In this document: one piece after another, positions 25,441 through 39,594 of the stretch
Layout of the letters: every line of letters begins with the position of its first letter
Numbering within the stretch: the stretch's first letter is position 1
Assembly (NCBI GenBank): GCA_013398615.1
Contig: VZSR01001685.1
Span: 50,176,293-50,240,292 of the forward strand
Direction: 5' to 3'
DNA from: Brachypodius melanocephalos
Lineage: Eukaryota > Chordata > Aves > Passeriformes > Pycnonotidae
Length of the DNA stretch: 64,000 bases
The notes under the pieces: model-generated
What the model saw: the letters and a program-made list of their open reading frames with translations, nothing else
Told to the model about the DNA's origin: nothing
The model's database searches: none
Translations under genes and position numbers: made by a program

Positions 25441-28400
25441 TCAAAAAAGACAGTAATTTTCCTGCTTAGAATAATGTCTTTAGAATTAAAATCTACATAA
25501 AACAAGGTATCAATTTCTTTCAAGTAGGAATCCTCAGACGAGAGAAGCAAGGTTCCACGAGAAGATGAAACAGACTTCTACTCATTCAGTTCTCCAATCT
25601 GGTGGAGAGATTTTACACCCAGAGGAAGAAATTTCAGTCTTATGAAACCCAAGGCAGCATGCTTTACTCTGGACTCTGTACTACTGACCACTTCTGAAGC
25701 TCAAAGCACACACCATCCCTATTCCAGTTATTTTTCCAGCAGAATGAGAACATTCTTTCTTCATGCTGGAAGTGAAGGATCTGTCCATATCAACATACTA
25801 CTTCAGTTTTTTCCACGAGGATGTCACTCCACAGATGATGATGCTCCACATTGCACCCCTTGACATTTTTATCTCCAGATAGTGAGATTTTGACAAGAGT
25901 CCAGTGATACAATTGTAGAAAAATAAGTGTAGAAGCAATAACAGACCTTCTGGGTGATTCCTCGTGGGAAAGAAACACAAGAACATCTGGCTTCCATCAC
26001 TCACAAGATGGTTGAAGCTTTCACAATGAGTAAGACCACTTTATTTGTGGATAAACACAATGCATTGGATAAAAGTTGTCAAGGGAAATCCTGTTTTACC
26101 AATCCAGTCACAGTTTCAAGGAGATTGAGTAAGCGTGTGGCTAATGGATGTGCAGAATACACTTTTAAAAGGTTTTTCATAAGATTCTGTAACATTATTA
26201 GGGAAACCAAGTCATTGAGTGACACTAATCCAAGTTTCTGGACTGAAGCTGCTGAAATGGTGAGAAATCACACATTGCAGGACTCAGCAGCAGGGGGCCC
26301 TTGGATCCTTAAGTCAGTAATTCTCAAAAATAAACAGAATATTTTGAGGGGAAATAAGACAGAAGGACATAGTAAGTAACTAAACTTGGAAAAGTGTATT
26401 AATACACAATTAATTGAGAAGAAAATTCCCAGCTTCCTTCCCAGGTATCAAGAATTATCATTATCCTTATAGCTGTGAAGAGCTTATGAGTTAACTGACC
26501 ACTTCTGCCTCCTATACATCTTCTCACAGATGGTCATTCAGGTTTGGAGACAGCATTTTAGACATACATCTCTGCTTCTCTTCAGAAAATTGCAGCTAAA
26601 GTGTTTTGCTATGTCCCTCATTTTTGGTCATAAATAGGCCCCACACTGGACTCCTTCAATTAGGCTACTAGTGTCAAAATTCAGGTAATCTGAGGCCCCG
26701 TGCCATTCATGGGGTAATATCTTCCTCACTGTCTCAGCTTCCCAGAGAAAAATCAATGCTGTAAAGAATCACATTGATGTTTTGTCCACAAATAAGCCCT
26801 TTGAGCAGAAAAATGCTTGTTTCTAGCTAAACTAGACAAGTTGGTGTTCAAGGTTACTCACCTCTTCCCTAGACCCTGAATCCCTAGACACAATTCATTT
26901 GCCACTTCCTCAGTAGACTGCAATAACAGCTTCTTTACTATTAAGCACAAATATCTCAAAAATCAACAACACAGTCAGAGAGCATCTGTAGGTTTCTCTT
27001 GTTCCACAAAGGTTGAGTTATTGGATTATTATACGGATTTCTCATAAGCATTTCTCTTCATCTACAAATTCCCCCTTCATTCTCTGAAGATTTAAACTCC
27101 ACACTTCTCAGCTCACTTCTTCAGGCAAATTCTGATGGAGAATGCAATATGCACAGCACAGTCTGCATGTGTAACTGTTACAAATCAATATGAAATAGTC
27201 ATACCTAAATAAACAGAATTAAAATCTCAATTGGAACTGCACCATCAAAATCAGTAACACATTTAGATGAAAATTCACACTATCTTTAATATGAAATATG
27301 GGTATCATAACAGCTGAGCTATTTCCAGATGTCTTTCAGGATGGTAAGTAATAACATGCTATTCAGAGACACAGATTCAACCCTTCAGCCCTCCTAACAA
27401 TGTGAGAACAAATTTCTCTTCGTTCAGTATCTCATTATACCTATTTTGCTGTAGATAATTTTAGTCCTAGAAATTCTCTGTGATTGCTGTTTACATTGTG
27501 CTTCTGCACCTCAAAGTGACTGTGGAGCTCCATAAGCATTGCATACCAGTGATGTTCATATCAAATAAGCTTAGTTTAAAATACAAGGGGTTTTTTCTTT
27601 AACTACTTCCAGCTCTACAAAGTCAAGCCAACACCCACATTGTGATGACCAGGGCTGGGGTTTTCCACAGTTAGACCCACACAGACAACCCCACCAAGCA
27701 TCTGGAGGATGTGTCTCAGGGCTGTGTTTGCTCCAGCGTTTACTCAAGCCTTGAGTGTTTCTGACTCCCAAAGTCATCTCCCCAAGAGCCAGCTCTCATA
27801 TCTAAACCCATTGAGCACACACAGCTCTGATTTTTTTGCCTATGTCACTACTGGCAATAAAGGTCGTGTCCCATTTTTATCCATATTGTCTTCAGGTTAT
27901 GTTCCACCATCTCCACGTATAAAAATGATGCCAATCTCCACCCCTACAATGACATTTTCTGTAGAGAAGTTTTTCCTTGGTGTAACTTCAGGGATGAGCA
28001 AATGGCAATAGGGTTATGGAGGTGTTATTGAATTGTTACTGCTGGCAATAAAGTGCCAGCAGAGCACAGCACAGTGTGACTGCCATATTCCAAACTGAGT
28101 TACCAGCACTGACAGCTATGAGTACATATCTTTTTGCTGATAAAGTGATCACACTTGACTCAAAGGCCCTGGAACACTGTGTGTTTGGGATGATGTGTTA
28201 CAGCCTTTATAGCCACTAATCACAGGAGAAACGTGATTTGCTATAACTTCTTTTGATGCAGACATCTGGATGATACAAGCTAACTGCACCCAGAAAATCT
28301 TACAGAAACTTAAATTCTGATCCAAAGTTTTGCAATAACCATGCATACCTACAGTAATAGCTTGAGCTCCCTGATCTTTATTGCATGTGTAGTGCTCCAT

Positions 28401-29049
28401 TGTGGTAGAATAGTATACTTTATAGTCATTTGTTTTTCAGCACTGAAAATTTAAATAATGTTAACCTCCCTTTAGATTTGATGTAAATTTAACTTGCTGA
28501 TATCTCAGACTCCAATCATTCCCTGGATAGATTCTACATTCCTCTTCTGTCTTGACCTTTGAAAATCTTCCCCATGACTACCAGTCAAAACACTCTAAAC
28601 ATCAGAAATTCTTTCAGATCTTGCTGGAAGATTAATCATTCTGTGTTCCAAAATATTCAGTTGAGAGTCTTTTAGTTAGTTAATTTCCTCAAATCTCACT
28701 CAAATAGCATCTAAGTACTAAAAATTGACAGGAATGATTAGTAGCAGAACCCTGCAATTGCCATTGAAAAGGATGTGAATACTTCCTAACCAAAGATATT
28801 CATTCCCTGAAGTGTATTTTTGCTTCCTAAGCTAGCTCCAATAAGAGACTTGTAGCCTGGAAGCCAATATGATATTTAGAATCTGATTCTCCCTAGGCAA
28901 AATACAGAACTCTTTTCTGTGTGTCTGGACTCTGGGTGTAAGACACAGAGAATCACATACCACAAAATGAGACCAGGGGCAGCAACTGTGCTGAGCAAAA
29001 AGCTGACAGGAGCATTTATGCCCAGAGTGCAGCCTCCTAGGTGTTGACA

Positions 29050-29111
29050 CTAAAAAAAAAACAAAAAAAAAAAAAACAAAAAAAACCAAACAAACAAAAA
29101 AAACAAACAAC
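29050..29111 (+). repeat. A-rich low complexity with (CAAA)n
   Basis: Long A-runs are broken by single C residues and CAAA units. The minus-strand frames through it are Phe-rich artefacts. Confidence 0.85.
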
Positions 29112-29350
29112 TCTGGACATAGATTTAAAACAATTTAGAACACCTGTGCTCTGGCTCCTTACACAGACTAATTTCTTTTGAGGAATGCTGACATCAACAG
29201 ATAATCCAAGTATAGCAGCAGACAGGTTTAAGAAAGAGCTGTCAAGCTCTATCCAGCAGGCCTCCCAAAGCACACTGGCAATTAGCACAGACACACTCCA
29301 AACAACTTGCCAAAGTTAAGCCTTATCATACCCACAAATATGGGATTAAA

Positions 29351-29373
29351 GTGTGTGTGTGTGTGTGTGTGTG
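29351..29373 (+). repeat. (GT)n microsatellite
   Basis: A perfect 23-base GT run, about eleven and a half units. It is likely length-polymorphic. Confidence 0.95.
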
Positions 29374-32314
29374 CTTGCAGAGTGTTCATGCTCACCTTAA
29401 GCCCCTGTTCCTTCATCTGTTTGATGGAACACAGAAAGGTAATTAGATAAGAAATACTCAAAAATGGGGCTCTGGGATTTGTTGTCCTAACCTGACACAC
29501 CCACTCACACAGGGGCACACAGTCCCAAGAGGTCACTATTCTCACAGGTCTGATTTCTCATTTCTACTGCACTGGAAACACCTGTGTCCGAGGGAAGGCT
29601 CTCAATTTAGAGCAGAGGGAGACAAGTCCTTAACTGCAGGTTCATGTAAGTGTTTATTCCCCCAACACTGCACTTTTCCCCAGAAAGTTATTTTATTTTT
29701 AATTCTCTTGTATATCATAAAATCATGTCTGTTATAATTCCTCCTTGGAAACTTCCTGCAGGGTCGTTCTAGATGAGACACTTTAGAAAAACATTAATTA
29801 TCATGGTGATGTCAGAATTTATCTTTTGCAAAGTGTATAACTAATGTCTTAGTAGCTTTCCCTAACTTTATGGTTTTGCTTCCAGTAATTGGTAGCTCTC
29901 TTGGGATTTGTCACCACCAGATGGGTGACCATATGGGTAGGGACACTTGTTTATAAACCCTGTTATATATGCACCTACAAGGCTACCTAGGGAAAATAAA
30001 TTTCTTCTAAATTTTATTAGGAAGACAGACATTAAAGTATTGTCATTCCATAATGGTAGATACTACGTTTTTCTTGTCCCTTTTCAATAGGAGTTAGAGA
30101 AAAGCTCAGGCTTTGGTTGTTTTCTGGTGTTTGTTTTATTTTGGTTTTTTATAACTTCTTAAAGAAAGTGAGGATTTAAATTAAGGTAAAAAGTTACCTG
30201 TGCAACTGCATCACTTTTTCTTCTCTGAAGAAAGAGCACACAGAATGGTGAAAGGAAAAAAAAAAGGTGTTTTGCAAGAAGACTGACTGTAGTAAAGAAT
30301 AGTGTGTTTGACTATTGGTGACTGCACCAGAAATACCAGCTGGAAAACCAGCAAAGGAAACCTGCATTTTAAATCCCACCAAGAAGAAAAAGGAGTGTGG
30401 ATTCTGATCTGTTCCATTAGAAAATATTAAGAAAAAGTTTAGCAGCTCTAAGTTAACAGCTATCTGCATTCACACCAGTGTCATTGAGATCAGTCCCTGC
30501 CCTGGAAACTGTAGTAAAACTAATAATGTTAGAATAATATTTTAGGTTAATGATAATTCGTGTTACTTAATTTGCCATTTACCTAAAGCCATTTAATCCA
30601 CCAGAAAAATTTAGTAGCTGTTAAAAGACCTCTCATATCCCATTGACTTCAATGGACATCAGATAAGAGTCTAAGTGATGAACAGTATGAAATATTTTAC
30701 ACTAAACAATTTTTATATAATCCCTGTAAGCCAACAAAAGTTTTTTTTAACATGAATTTAATAATTGCATTACTAATACATACGACAATGCTATTGAACA
30801 CTGAAAATAAATGTAACAGTTTTGCATTGCTGTGTGTGACATTGACTCTGTATGGATACACCAGATGAGGAAACCTTTTAAAACCATCAAGTAATAAAAC
30901 ATCTATTTGCATTTTTTCTGTAAGCATTAAATAGTCTGATGCCAGGGTTGGACTGAAGGACAGAAACATGGCCACATGGCATATGCAGTAAAAGGCAGAG
31001 TTATACCTACCCATTCCTAGTAGGGCTGCTATGTTCATCCCCAGGAATCATTGTCAAACCTCAAAGGCCTCATCCAGCTTCTCTGAGCCCAGGTCTTCCA
31101 GCCTGAACAACTTACTGGGCCCTGCTGGGACCCTGTTTCTCTTCCCAGTTAATAGATAAAGGGAAAAAAGACAGGATTTCTGTACCTCATCAGGACATGA
31201 AGTGAAATGTGAGTAGAGGCTGAAAGTTAATACAGAAGCTGGGAACACATAACTCAGATTGTTGAGGGTTTTGTTTAGTTTTGTTTTGTGTTTTCAGATA
31301 TAGCTCAAGAAACTGCTTGATTTGTGTTTAGCCTCCACAGCCACTTTAAAGTGAGGTTATAGCAAAGCTGAGCTAACATTTTCAGATTGTTGGTTTCAGC
31401 AACACAGCACTGCAGGGAGTTTTCACAAAGCAGCTCACCTTCAAAGCCCAGTGTGCAGGAATGCCTTATTTCCTCTTTGAAGCCCTGGAAGAGAAATAAC
31501 TAGTTGGTGTGAGATGGGAGAAGAATTCTTCGGCGCTGCAATTCTGTACTTTATTTGTCTGAAATTCTGCTTTGCTTTGATATCAGTCAAGTTAACTCAG
31601 CTGTGAGGTTAAATTTAGGTAGAAGGCTCGCATTGGCACTCCTCCCTCTTCTGTATAATCCTCCAGTAATGCTCACAGCAAATGTAGCAGCAGGCTGGGT
31701 ACCCTGGTACTGATTTCTCACAACTGTCTAAAAGATACACACTTTCAATGACAGAGCAGCACAGAAAGTGTTTTCTAAGGTCAAAGGTTTTTTTCCTGTT
31801 TACCTAATAGCCACATTAATGTAGTTTTCCTGTAGAATTTATGGTTGTGTATACACAGTACATTAAACAGTGCCAGGAAACATCCCCAGACATGGATATT
31901 CAATTGTGCTGGTAAATCACCCAGATGGTCCCTGGTGCTGTTTTGGTCCATGCCAACCTCCCTGAATATTTTGGGAGTTTGCACAGGCCAGGGATCACTC
32001 CTAAGAAGTAGTTTGGCTGTAGTCACCCTGGTTTGGAAGCCACAGAGTTTTATCAAGCAAATTGCTTTAGGGGCAGATGATGGTCTTTGTTACTTTTGAC
32101 TTTTTAGTGAAACAGTAGTCTTTGATTTTGTTGTATGAAAATCTTCATGTCAAGAAAGAGGTGCTTAGAAAAGGGTGAAATTTATAGCCATCACAGACCA
32201 TAAAAATCACATTCCTGTTGTGGTAGGCAGCAGTGCATGTTATTAAGGCAGTTTATAAAAATAATGATAGGATACAGGCGATGAAGACAATTCCAGACAA
32301 GATGGATCCAACAG

Positions 32315-32486
32315 GTAAAATATACTGTGAGGGTGACCGAGCACTGGCACAGGTTGTTGAGGGAGGTTGTCTCCATTCCTGGAGATATTTGCCATGGACA
32401 TGTTCCTGGGCAAATGACTCTAGATGGCCCTGCTTGACCTCCAGAGATCCCTTCCAGCCTCAATCATTCACTGATTCTGTGATTCA
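32315..32486 (+). mobile_element. CR1 LINE 3' fragment
   Basis: TACTGTGAGGGTGACCGAGC at about 32322 begins a CR1-type 3' end. It continues through CCATTCCTGGAGATATTTGC, GGACATGTTCCTGGGCAA and CAGAGATCCCTTCCAGCCTC to the characteristic CTGATTCTGTGATTC end at 32485. It is heavily 5'-truncated (about 170 bp). It differs from the copy at 1489-1798 in the segment before the tail, so it probably belongs to another subfamily. Confidence 0.85.
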
Positions 32487-35096
32487 AATGAAGAAAAATA
32501 ATTTCAATTTCTTCTAATTTAATTGTATCAAAGGCCACAAAGAAGACGAAGGAAAATATCCTTCCTTCTGTACTTCATGACAGCAGAATTGGATGTTTTA
32601 CTGTGACTGCATAAGGCTTAGGCAGCAAAGAGTTTGATCCATGGAAATCCTCCACTCCTGGGTATGCTATGTGCAGGAAAAGGGGAAAAGAGACGGGTGG
32701 CCAGGTGAGCTAAGAGAGTAGAACAAAGAAGAAAAAACAGTTTTGCCACTTTTCCCTTTTATTGATAAAACATCAAACATCAGCACTTACTAACTCCAGC
32801 TGGAATGTGACATTTCCCTTTAAAGGCAGAATATATTACATTACAAAAGGTAATGAATTGTTCAGCTCCTGCCTGGAATGGGAAAAGAACAAGGAATAAA
32901 AAAAGAAAACTTCTTTGTCATGAATTGACAGGCATATTATTAAAGCTATTTATTCTGCAAACATGCCTCCAGAAGTAAGTTGTCATCCTGTCATCTGAAA
33001 GGACTGCAGAGACCAATGAGTAGGGTGGACATTTGACCACTAGAAGCAGGGCTGAGAACACTGCACTCACTTTTGACCAGGTTGCAGTATAAAAGGTCTC
33101 ACATCCAATAATTCATCAGGTTTATAAAGTCAGAATCATGACCACATTTGTGGTCCTATTTACTGAATATACATGGGTATCAAAGCACCAATAAATCAAC
33201 TTTTAGGCAAAATCTGCAAGAAAAATATTTCAGATGTGTCTTAATATTTCACAGCTGGAAGAGGATTATTAGCCCCTTACCTCTCATATCTCAGAGGACT
33301 GAGTGTTTGAAAGATATGTCTATACCACCTCCTTCTCCTATCAACTGCACCATGTTATTCCCTCTAAATAACCTACATTTTGGACTAGATACATCAATTT
33401 TTTTCATAACTAAGTTGAAATATTTTGCCCTTCAACAATGCAGCAATTGAAGGTACTAGGGAGAGTAACAGCTTGTGAAATGACTGGTGTCAAACATTCG
33501 AGCCAGATCAGGCTGGAGGAGGGGGGAAACGTGCTGGCAAGTGAAAGTGGAAGGAGTCAATCCATAAGGGGCTCAGCTCAGTTGGTACGCAGCACTGAGG
33601 CACTTTAGGCAAAGCAGGTTTCTCCTCCTGGACTTGAACTCACTGTGCATGTCTAGAATTGATCTTGCAAATAGGATAGGTCCCTATCTCTCTCTTTCAA
33701 CCTGGGCTGGAAGGTAAAAAGAGTAAGAAAGCAGGTTTACAGTGTCTTGATGACCCCATCCAGTCTGTTCAGAGCCACACGATCATCATATCAACCACTG
33801 TCTGGAAGCTGCAGATTATGTTTATATTCACAGTGGATACCTGATGGCACTACCAACATTTTCTATGTAACATATCACCTAGTAGATTCCTCTCAGGCAG
33901 CAGACTGCACTAGCAGAGAAGAGGATTTCCATCAGTATTGGTGGCATATATAATGCTTGAACAGAGAGGTGCAGCTTCTTTAAAACCACTGTGCCTGAGG
34001 CACGCCTTGGACCAGGGTCACATTTTGTGAGTAAGTTTCCAATCACTTGTACTGAAGGTAAAGTGCAGCTTGTCCTGCATCTTTAAAAAGGCAAGAGTGA
34101 ATCATCACCGCATGAGCTCTTTGACAGACTGTAGGTGCTTTTCTTAAAGAGAACTTCGGGCTCTAGCTTCCAAATAGAAACTCTCTAAAAGACCTTTATC
34201 AGGACTTCTCATCTCTGGATGACAGTGAAGGTTGGAAAAGCATCCAGATGCTTAGCAAATTCAACAGACTGCATGGAGAGAGCCCTGAGCTCTGAAAGGG
34301 TCGAGCTGATCTAATACCTCATGATAATTAGGAGTGACCTACTTCTGGTTATATGTTTTCACTGCATCTTACATCCAAAGAGATCTTGCACATCACTAAT
34401 ACAGGAGAAAAATGCTGAGTTCTTCATCTTAGAGCAATTTTCCTCAAGAATAACAGAGAGGAAAAAAGAGAGAGGAGGAGGAAGAAAACTGTACCTTTTG
34501 CCAAAATGAAACCTCATCCTTCCTCTGAGTGCACATTCATAACTTGCTTTCTTTGCCTAAATCTCCCTTTACATGACATGAAAAGTGAAACCTCAGAGAT
34601 CTGGATGCAGTCCCAGGCATCAGGGAACTCCACTTGTAGGTACTTAAGTTGTACACTGAATTAATTCAACAACAGTCAATAGTGCAAAAAATCTCAATGC
34701 CCAATAACCACAGGTCAAACCACAGTGAACAGATCCAAGCTCTGCTGCACTTTCCTAATGACCCTCTGGCTAAGTTAAATTTTCTTCTTCATTGCTCAAA
34801 GATGGTGACTAATGCAGAGAAAGTGATATATCTTGGCATGTGGAAAACACTTTGGAAATCCCCCAAGAAATGGGTATTTCATTGTGAAAGTGAAAACTAT
34901 TCTCATCAACATTTGAAAAATAGGCCTTTGTGTCAATCTAACTGATCTTATGAAAACAGATGATACCAATAGATAATTTAGCTTTTTAGTAACTCAGTCA
35001 TTTAGGAGTTTTATTCTTGTTATTAATAATGTTGGGATCATCGTTAATCCAGGATCTTACTTTTGTGCCATTAGGATTAAGTCAGACTGGGGTTCC

Positions 35097-35112
35097 TTTT
35101 TTTTTTTTTTTA
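35097..35112 (+). repeat. T16 homopolymer
   Basis: An uninterrupted T-run in unique DNA. Confidence 0.85.
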
Positions 35113-35269
35113 ACTGTTAAACGGTAGTTGTTGCTCTCAGACAAATCCTAATGGATAAGTAATAAGAGCTGAGTGCCAGTGTCCTCACAAGTGCAATTAT
35201 TATGGAAGAGACTGAAGAGCTTAATGGGATCAAGAAGCAGTGTGTGAAAGAAGAAGAGAAGATTTTGAA

Positions 35270-35960
35270 AACAACATATTATTTCAGCATTAGTCATCAA
35301 TATGCATAATTTAGAGCTAATCAATAGTGGTAATTACAACTCCTTACGGATCTAACCATTATCAGATGGCAATATAATATAAATATCCATGTTATTGGAA
35401 TGGATTGCCATTATTATTCACAGCTGTATTAATTTTTATAGTGACATAATGGTCAAAATCCCCTTCCTCCATGCGTGGCATATTAAAATTTTTGTTTTGG
35501 TACAAAGCAATCTGCTCCATCCATCTTAACATAATTCAGCTGCTGATGAATTTTCTGATTACTTAACCCTAAAGAATTATTCCCGCTAAACTGCCATTTT
35601 CTCTCCCCCAGCCACAATCTGCATTTCAGAATAGCAGGACAAGCACTAGGAGGTGTCAAGCATTTATAATTTGACTTCAGTGAAAGTTACAGATGCTTGA
35701 TACTTTTCAGGTCATGAACCACCGTCTGCTTCTCCAGCTCCTGGAACACTAATGCTGTCCATCGTAATTTGAGTTCACTTTCAAATCATGGACTTGATTG
35801 TCAATTGCTGGAGTTAATGGCTGTCTTGCCATTCATCCCACATGGGCAAGAGAGAGCTGCATGCAAAGCATAACAGAAATTTATTTTGCATTATTTCATT
35901 GAGTATTACGTGAGGGAACTAAGTAATAATACAACAGATTTTATGCACAAGTCATAAAAT
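35270..35960. promoter_or_regulatory. Candidate conserved noncoding element / enhancer
   Basis: About 700 bp of non-repetitive, AT-rich sequence dense in homeodomain and POU-type words: ATGCATAATTTA at about 35301, GCTAATCAATA, GGTAATTACA, several CATTATT/TAATTTT words, and GATTACTTAA. There are no simple repeats or CR1 traces inside it. Long repeat-free AT-rich blocks of this sort in vertebrate deserts are often developmental enhancers. This is inference from texture only; conservation could not be tested. Confidence 0.25.
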
Positions 35961-36746
35961 TAATTTGCCAATAGCATGGGGCTGCACTTCATGTCCAGCT
36001 CCCAGTGATTCAGAAAAACCCTTGTGGTAAGATTTGGTTAGGCTTTGCCCCAAGGTCAAGAATCTAGGTAAACAACAAATTATTCATTTACCAATAACAA
36101 CAACAAAAAAATTAAATACTTCTGTAAATAATTACTTAGTTGGATTATTCAGTAAAGCTATCCTTTTAAAAATATAAAATTTTAGCGTACAAATCAGACT
36201 AAAATCTGAAAAGAGAAAAATATATAAATAAATTATTCCAGTGTTCACATATGGCAACGTGTTTCTGTGCCTAGAGAGTAGATGGTGTTTTGGAGAGGGT
36301 CACGTGAATTTCAAATATTTATCTCTAGGGTGTATAGTATCTCTGATACTGTTTTTCAGGCAAAATTACAGAGTTGCACTGATGTTTCAGCAAGGGTAAG
36401 ATCTGATGCACCACTGTTTCCCAGCTGATCTACGTTTGCACAACAGTTCTGAAATTTCCCAAATGGGCTGACCATTCAACGAGTGGAGTCTGTGAATCCC
36501 CCATGAATGAAGAGGCACTGAGCACATTGTAGTTGCACAGAATTGCACAAAATCTTCTAACTCCACTGAAACTGAAGCTTCATGCAAAAAAAAAGATGCA
36601 ACTGAGAAAATGTCGACATCTGGTAGCCATAAACCACTGTGCTCTGCAAAGCAGAGATATGAAGCAGAAGGAGAAAGGTAAATTAAATGTCTTTCATGAT
36701 GTTACAAATGAAAAATAGTTCCATTAAATGTTGAGCATTAAAGAAA

Positions 36747-36780
36747 TCTCAGCGGTGACAAAGTCTCAGAGGTGACAAAG
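36747..36780 (+). repeat. 17-bp tandem duplication
   Basis: TCTCAGCGGTGACAAAG is followed immediately by TCTCAGAGGTGACAAAG, two adjacent 17-bp copies differing at one base. The copies are close enough in sequence to suggest replication slippage in the fairly recent past. Confidence 0.85.
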
Positions 36781-38861
36781 GCAATGTACTACTGTCAAGA
36801 CTACAGCAAGTTCACAGCTCTCTATTTATTGTATTTTTGGTTTTGATCTTGAGAGATCTTCATCACTTATAAATGAACTAGTCATTAGTAGTCTTCTATG
36901 TATCTCCAGAGAGCTATCAGAGCTCTCATTAACTGCTATATCTAAACAACTGAAATCTCCTGTTGCAGTGGCACGTGTTCTCAAGTCTGAATTCTTACCC
37001 ACTACTATGTCCTATCTCACAGAAGCAGAATAAAGCCTGAATAAATTAGGGTAAACCACGAAACTTTCAGCACTGCCTCAGTTAGTGTTTAGGACGTATA
37101 CAAGATATATTGAACTTAACCATTCAGACTTAAAGATTCCTTCAAGAAAATAAGGCAAAAAGTAAAGGACCTCCACAAATTTTTCTTCTGAACTGACAGA
37201 ACTGGGTTTTTTCCACAAATTGTTGGTGATCTGGTTTATATCAGTCATTCGCTAGCTACAAATGTGATCATTTATCAGAAAAGAGAACTGTAATAAGAAA
37301 AGTTTTATACAAAACCAGTGAGGAACAACTATGTAATTCTATCAAGAAAAGCGGCTGTGTTGCTTGTTTGCTCTTTGCCAGAGTTTCCTAGAGGAAAAAA
37401 TATCCAGAAATGAGTTTTCACCTAATTCTCAGTTTCCACATTGCCCTTTGCATGATTCTTTGTCTTAGAGTGTGTGAAAACACTATATATACTTAATAAA
37501 TGAAATAACTTTGCTTCTCTCAGTCTTAGTATTATTCTTTATTTTAGTTAGAAATTTAAACTATATTCATACTGAGTTACAGAACAGGTCCAGCCTGCTG
37601 AGTCCTGTCTGCAACAGTGGCCAGTAGCTGCTGTTTATAGACAGGTATAAAATCAGACTAAGCTCCAACAGTGATTTCCCTCACACACATTCCCAGTTTC
37701 CAGCAAAAATATAACGTGTTCCTTCGTACTCATCTTTTTGCCCAATTTCTTCCCTTCCTGCTAACTTGAAGGATTTTATGAAGCACTAAAACTACACAAT
37801 CACTGTCCTCTTTTATGGGCACAGACAACATTTCCCCCCCACCCCCCTCTTTTTTTACATTTATAGTCTTTGCCTGCCAAGATACTTTTATGGTGGTGGA
37901 AATGATTGCCTCACTCTTGATAAAGTCTGGAGTATCCCTTGGTGCTCCATATACCTTGTCACAGTGCTCTCAACAACAGCTCCTCGTGTGTTCCTGAGTG
38001 ATGGACACTCGTACCATCTCCCCTGATGTGCTTCCTGACACGGGCAGAGAATATTCCTCTTTACAGCATTCCCCACACAGGGCTCTGCACCCGTTCTTTC
38101 CAACCCCTGCTCTTGCTTTCTTCACTTGTCTTAACTCCTGGGCTTTTGCCTTTGGAGACAATGAAAATTTATACGTTTGCTTTGCACAGTAACTACCCAA
38201 ACAATTTAAGGAAAAACATTTCCTCTGCTGCCTCACATTTCTGTTGAGAGTGTTGTGTGTGGGGTATATCCCCAACCCTCTTTTTTAATGTGACTGGAAA
38301 CCAGGCAAGTTTACCTCACAGTATCTTGTACAGAGCTGCCTGCATTGTTGCAAACTCTTGGTTTTCCATTCAGCACGGCCTTGTTGCCTGATTCATCTGC
38401 ATTTCCAGCTCACAGAGGAATACAAATGCACTTTCTGTACTGAAAAGTGGGACCTAAAGGCAATAAAAGACCAGGAAACAGTATAAAATTGATTCTTCTT
38501 CAGAGATCTAAATGGGAAAGAATTATTGAAGATACTTTTAGGGCCCCTTGCTGAATCATCAAACTATTTTGCAGTGGTAATTGAGACAGCATATAAATAC
38601 TGCATAGATATCTCTTCAGGCCCTCTTCATAGAGCAGTTGTATTCCATTAAAGTGTTTTTCTTGTACAGGTTAATCTCTCAAAATAAAAGTGGAAAATAC
38701 AGCAACAAAACAAGATGATATTTTCACTACTCGATAAACCTCTCTTCCCTTGTCTGTAAATAAATGATTCCCAGAGGCACCCTCTCCAGGGCTCCTGAAA
38801 ACTCAAAAGGGCAAGGAAAGGAATTTAAAAATATCACAGACTGCTCCTCATAGTGTTTATT

Positions 38862-38886
38862 CAAACAAACAAACAAACAAACAAAC
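38862..38886 (+). repeat. (AAAC)n microsatellite
   Basis: About six perfect tetranucleotide units of CAAA/AAAC, with no element body beside it. Confidence 0.9.
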
Positions 38887-39177
38887 CAGCACATCCAAGG
38901 CTGTCCTGCTTTATCCTACATTTACATGGTATGAAAGTTAAATCAGATTTGGATCCAGTCTGCCTGTGGGAGAGAACATTCCTTGTACCCCCTTGACAGA
39001 CATAAAGGCGAAAATAACCTCCCCATTGATATGAAGCAGGAAAGCTGAAGGTTTTTTAAAAATGAGAATGTCAAATCAGGACAAATCAGGCTTAATGATC
39101 AGGACAAATCCTAAGTGTGAAGAAGGCATAGAATAAGTGCATTATCACCCATCGTAATTTTTTGCACATCCCTCATT

Positions 39178-39222
39178 TTCTTTTTTTTTTTGTCCTTCTT
39201 TTTTTCTTGTTTTTTTTTCCCA
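39178..39222 (+). repeat. T-rich low complexity
   Basis: Three T-runs separated by GTCC and CTTG. The minus-strand Lys-rich frame across it is an artefact. Confidence 0.8.
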
Positions 39223-39594
39223 GTTCCAGAACTATATCTACAGCAACTGAACAGCATCTGATTTATTTTGGATACTAAGACAGTGTAACTACCAGTGGCA
39301 AAAATACATTCTTGTTGCAGCTGCACACATAGGAAAGTATTTCAACACTCAGACTTGGATTGATTTCACATTATATCTTAAAGAATACAAACGTCTCTCC
39401 TAAGGGAAGTGAAATCCTGTAGTTTAATGGCTAGATTCCAATAACAGGGTGCTTAGATAAATTGGTTGCATTCATAATATATATAATTCCATATACTATC
39501 TGTCATTCTGTTTTGACACCTTTGTCCTTCTCTTCCTGTCCCAAACTGGTGTACTGCATATTTTTCCAGACAACTGTTTCCTGCTCACTAAGTT

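Larger units (their letters stand above)
25441..32314. other. Intergenic, no gene recognised
   Basis: Unique AT-rich DNA with an A-rich tract at 29050-29111, a GT repeat at 29351-29373 and a weak CTCF-like word, GCAGCAGGGGGCCC, at 26287-26300. The 141-codon plus-strand frame at 25954-26379 has no domain that I recognise. No promoter, RNA gene or convincing exon was seen. Confidence 0.5.

Noticed and set aside
25954..26379. 141-codon plus-strand frame with a QGKSCFTNPVT stretch resembling part of CR1 RT
   Set aside because: Only about ten residues are similar. The residues on both sides do not follow the CR1 order, and no CR1 3' end lies nearby in this orientation.
33565..33640. tRNA-like words CAGCTCAGTTGGTACGCAG and GGACTTGAACTC
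   Set aside because: The A-box-like and weak B-box-like words are too far apart for a tRNA, and no cloverleaf pairing could be drawn. A decayed tRNA-derived SINE head is possible but unsupported.
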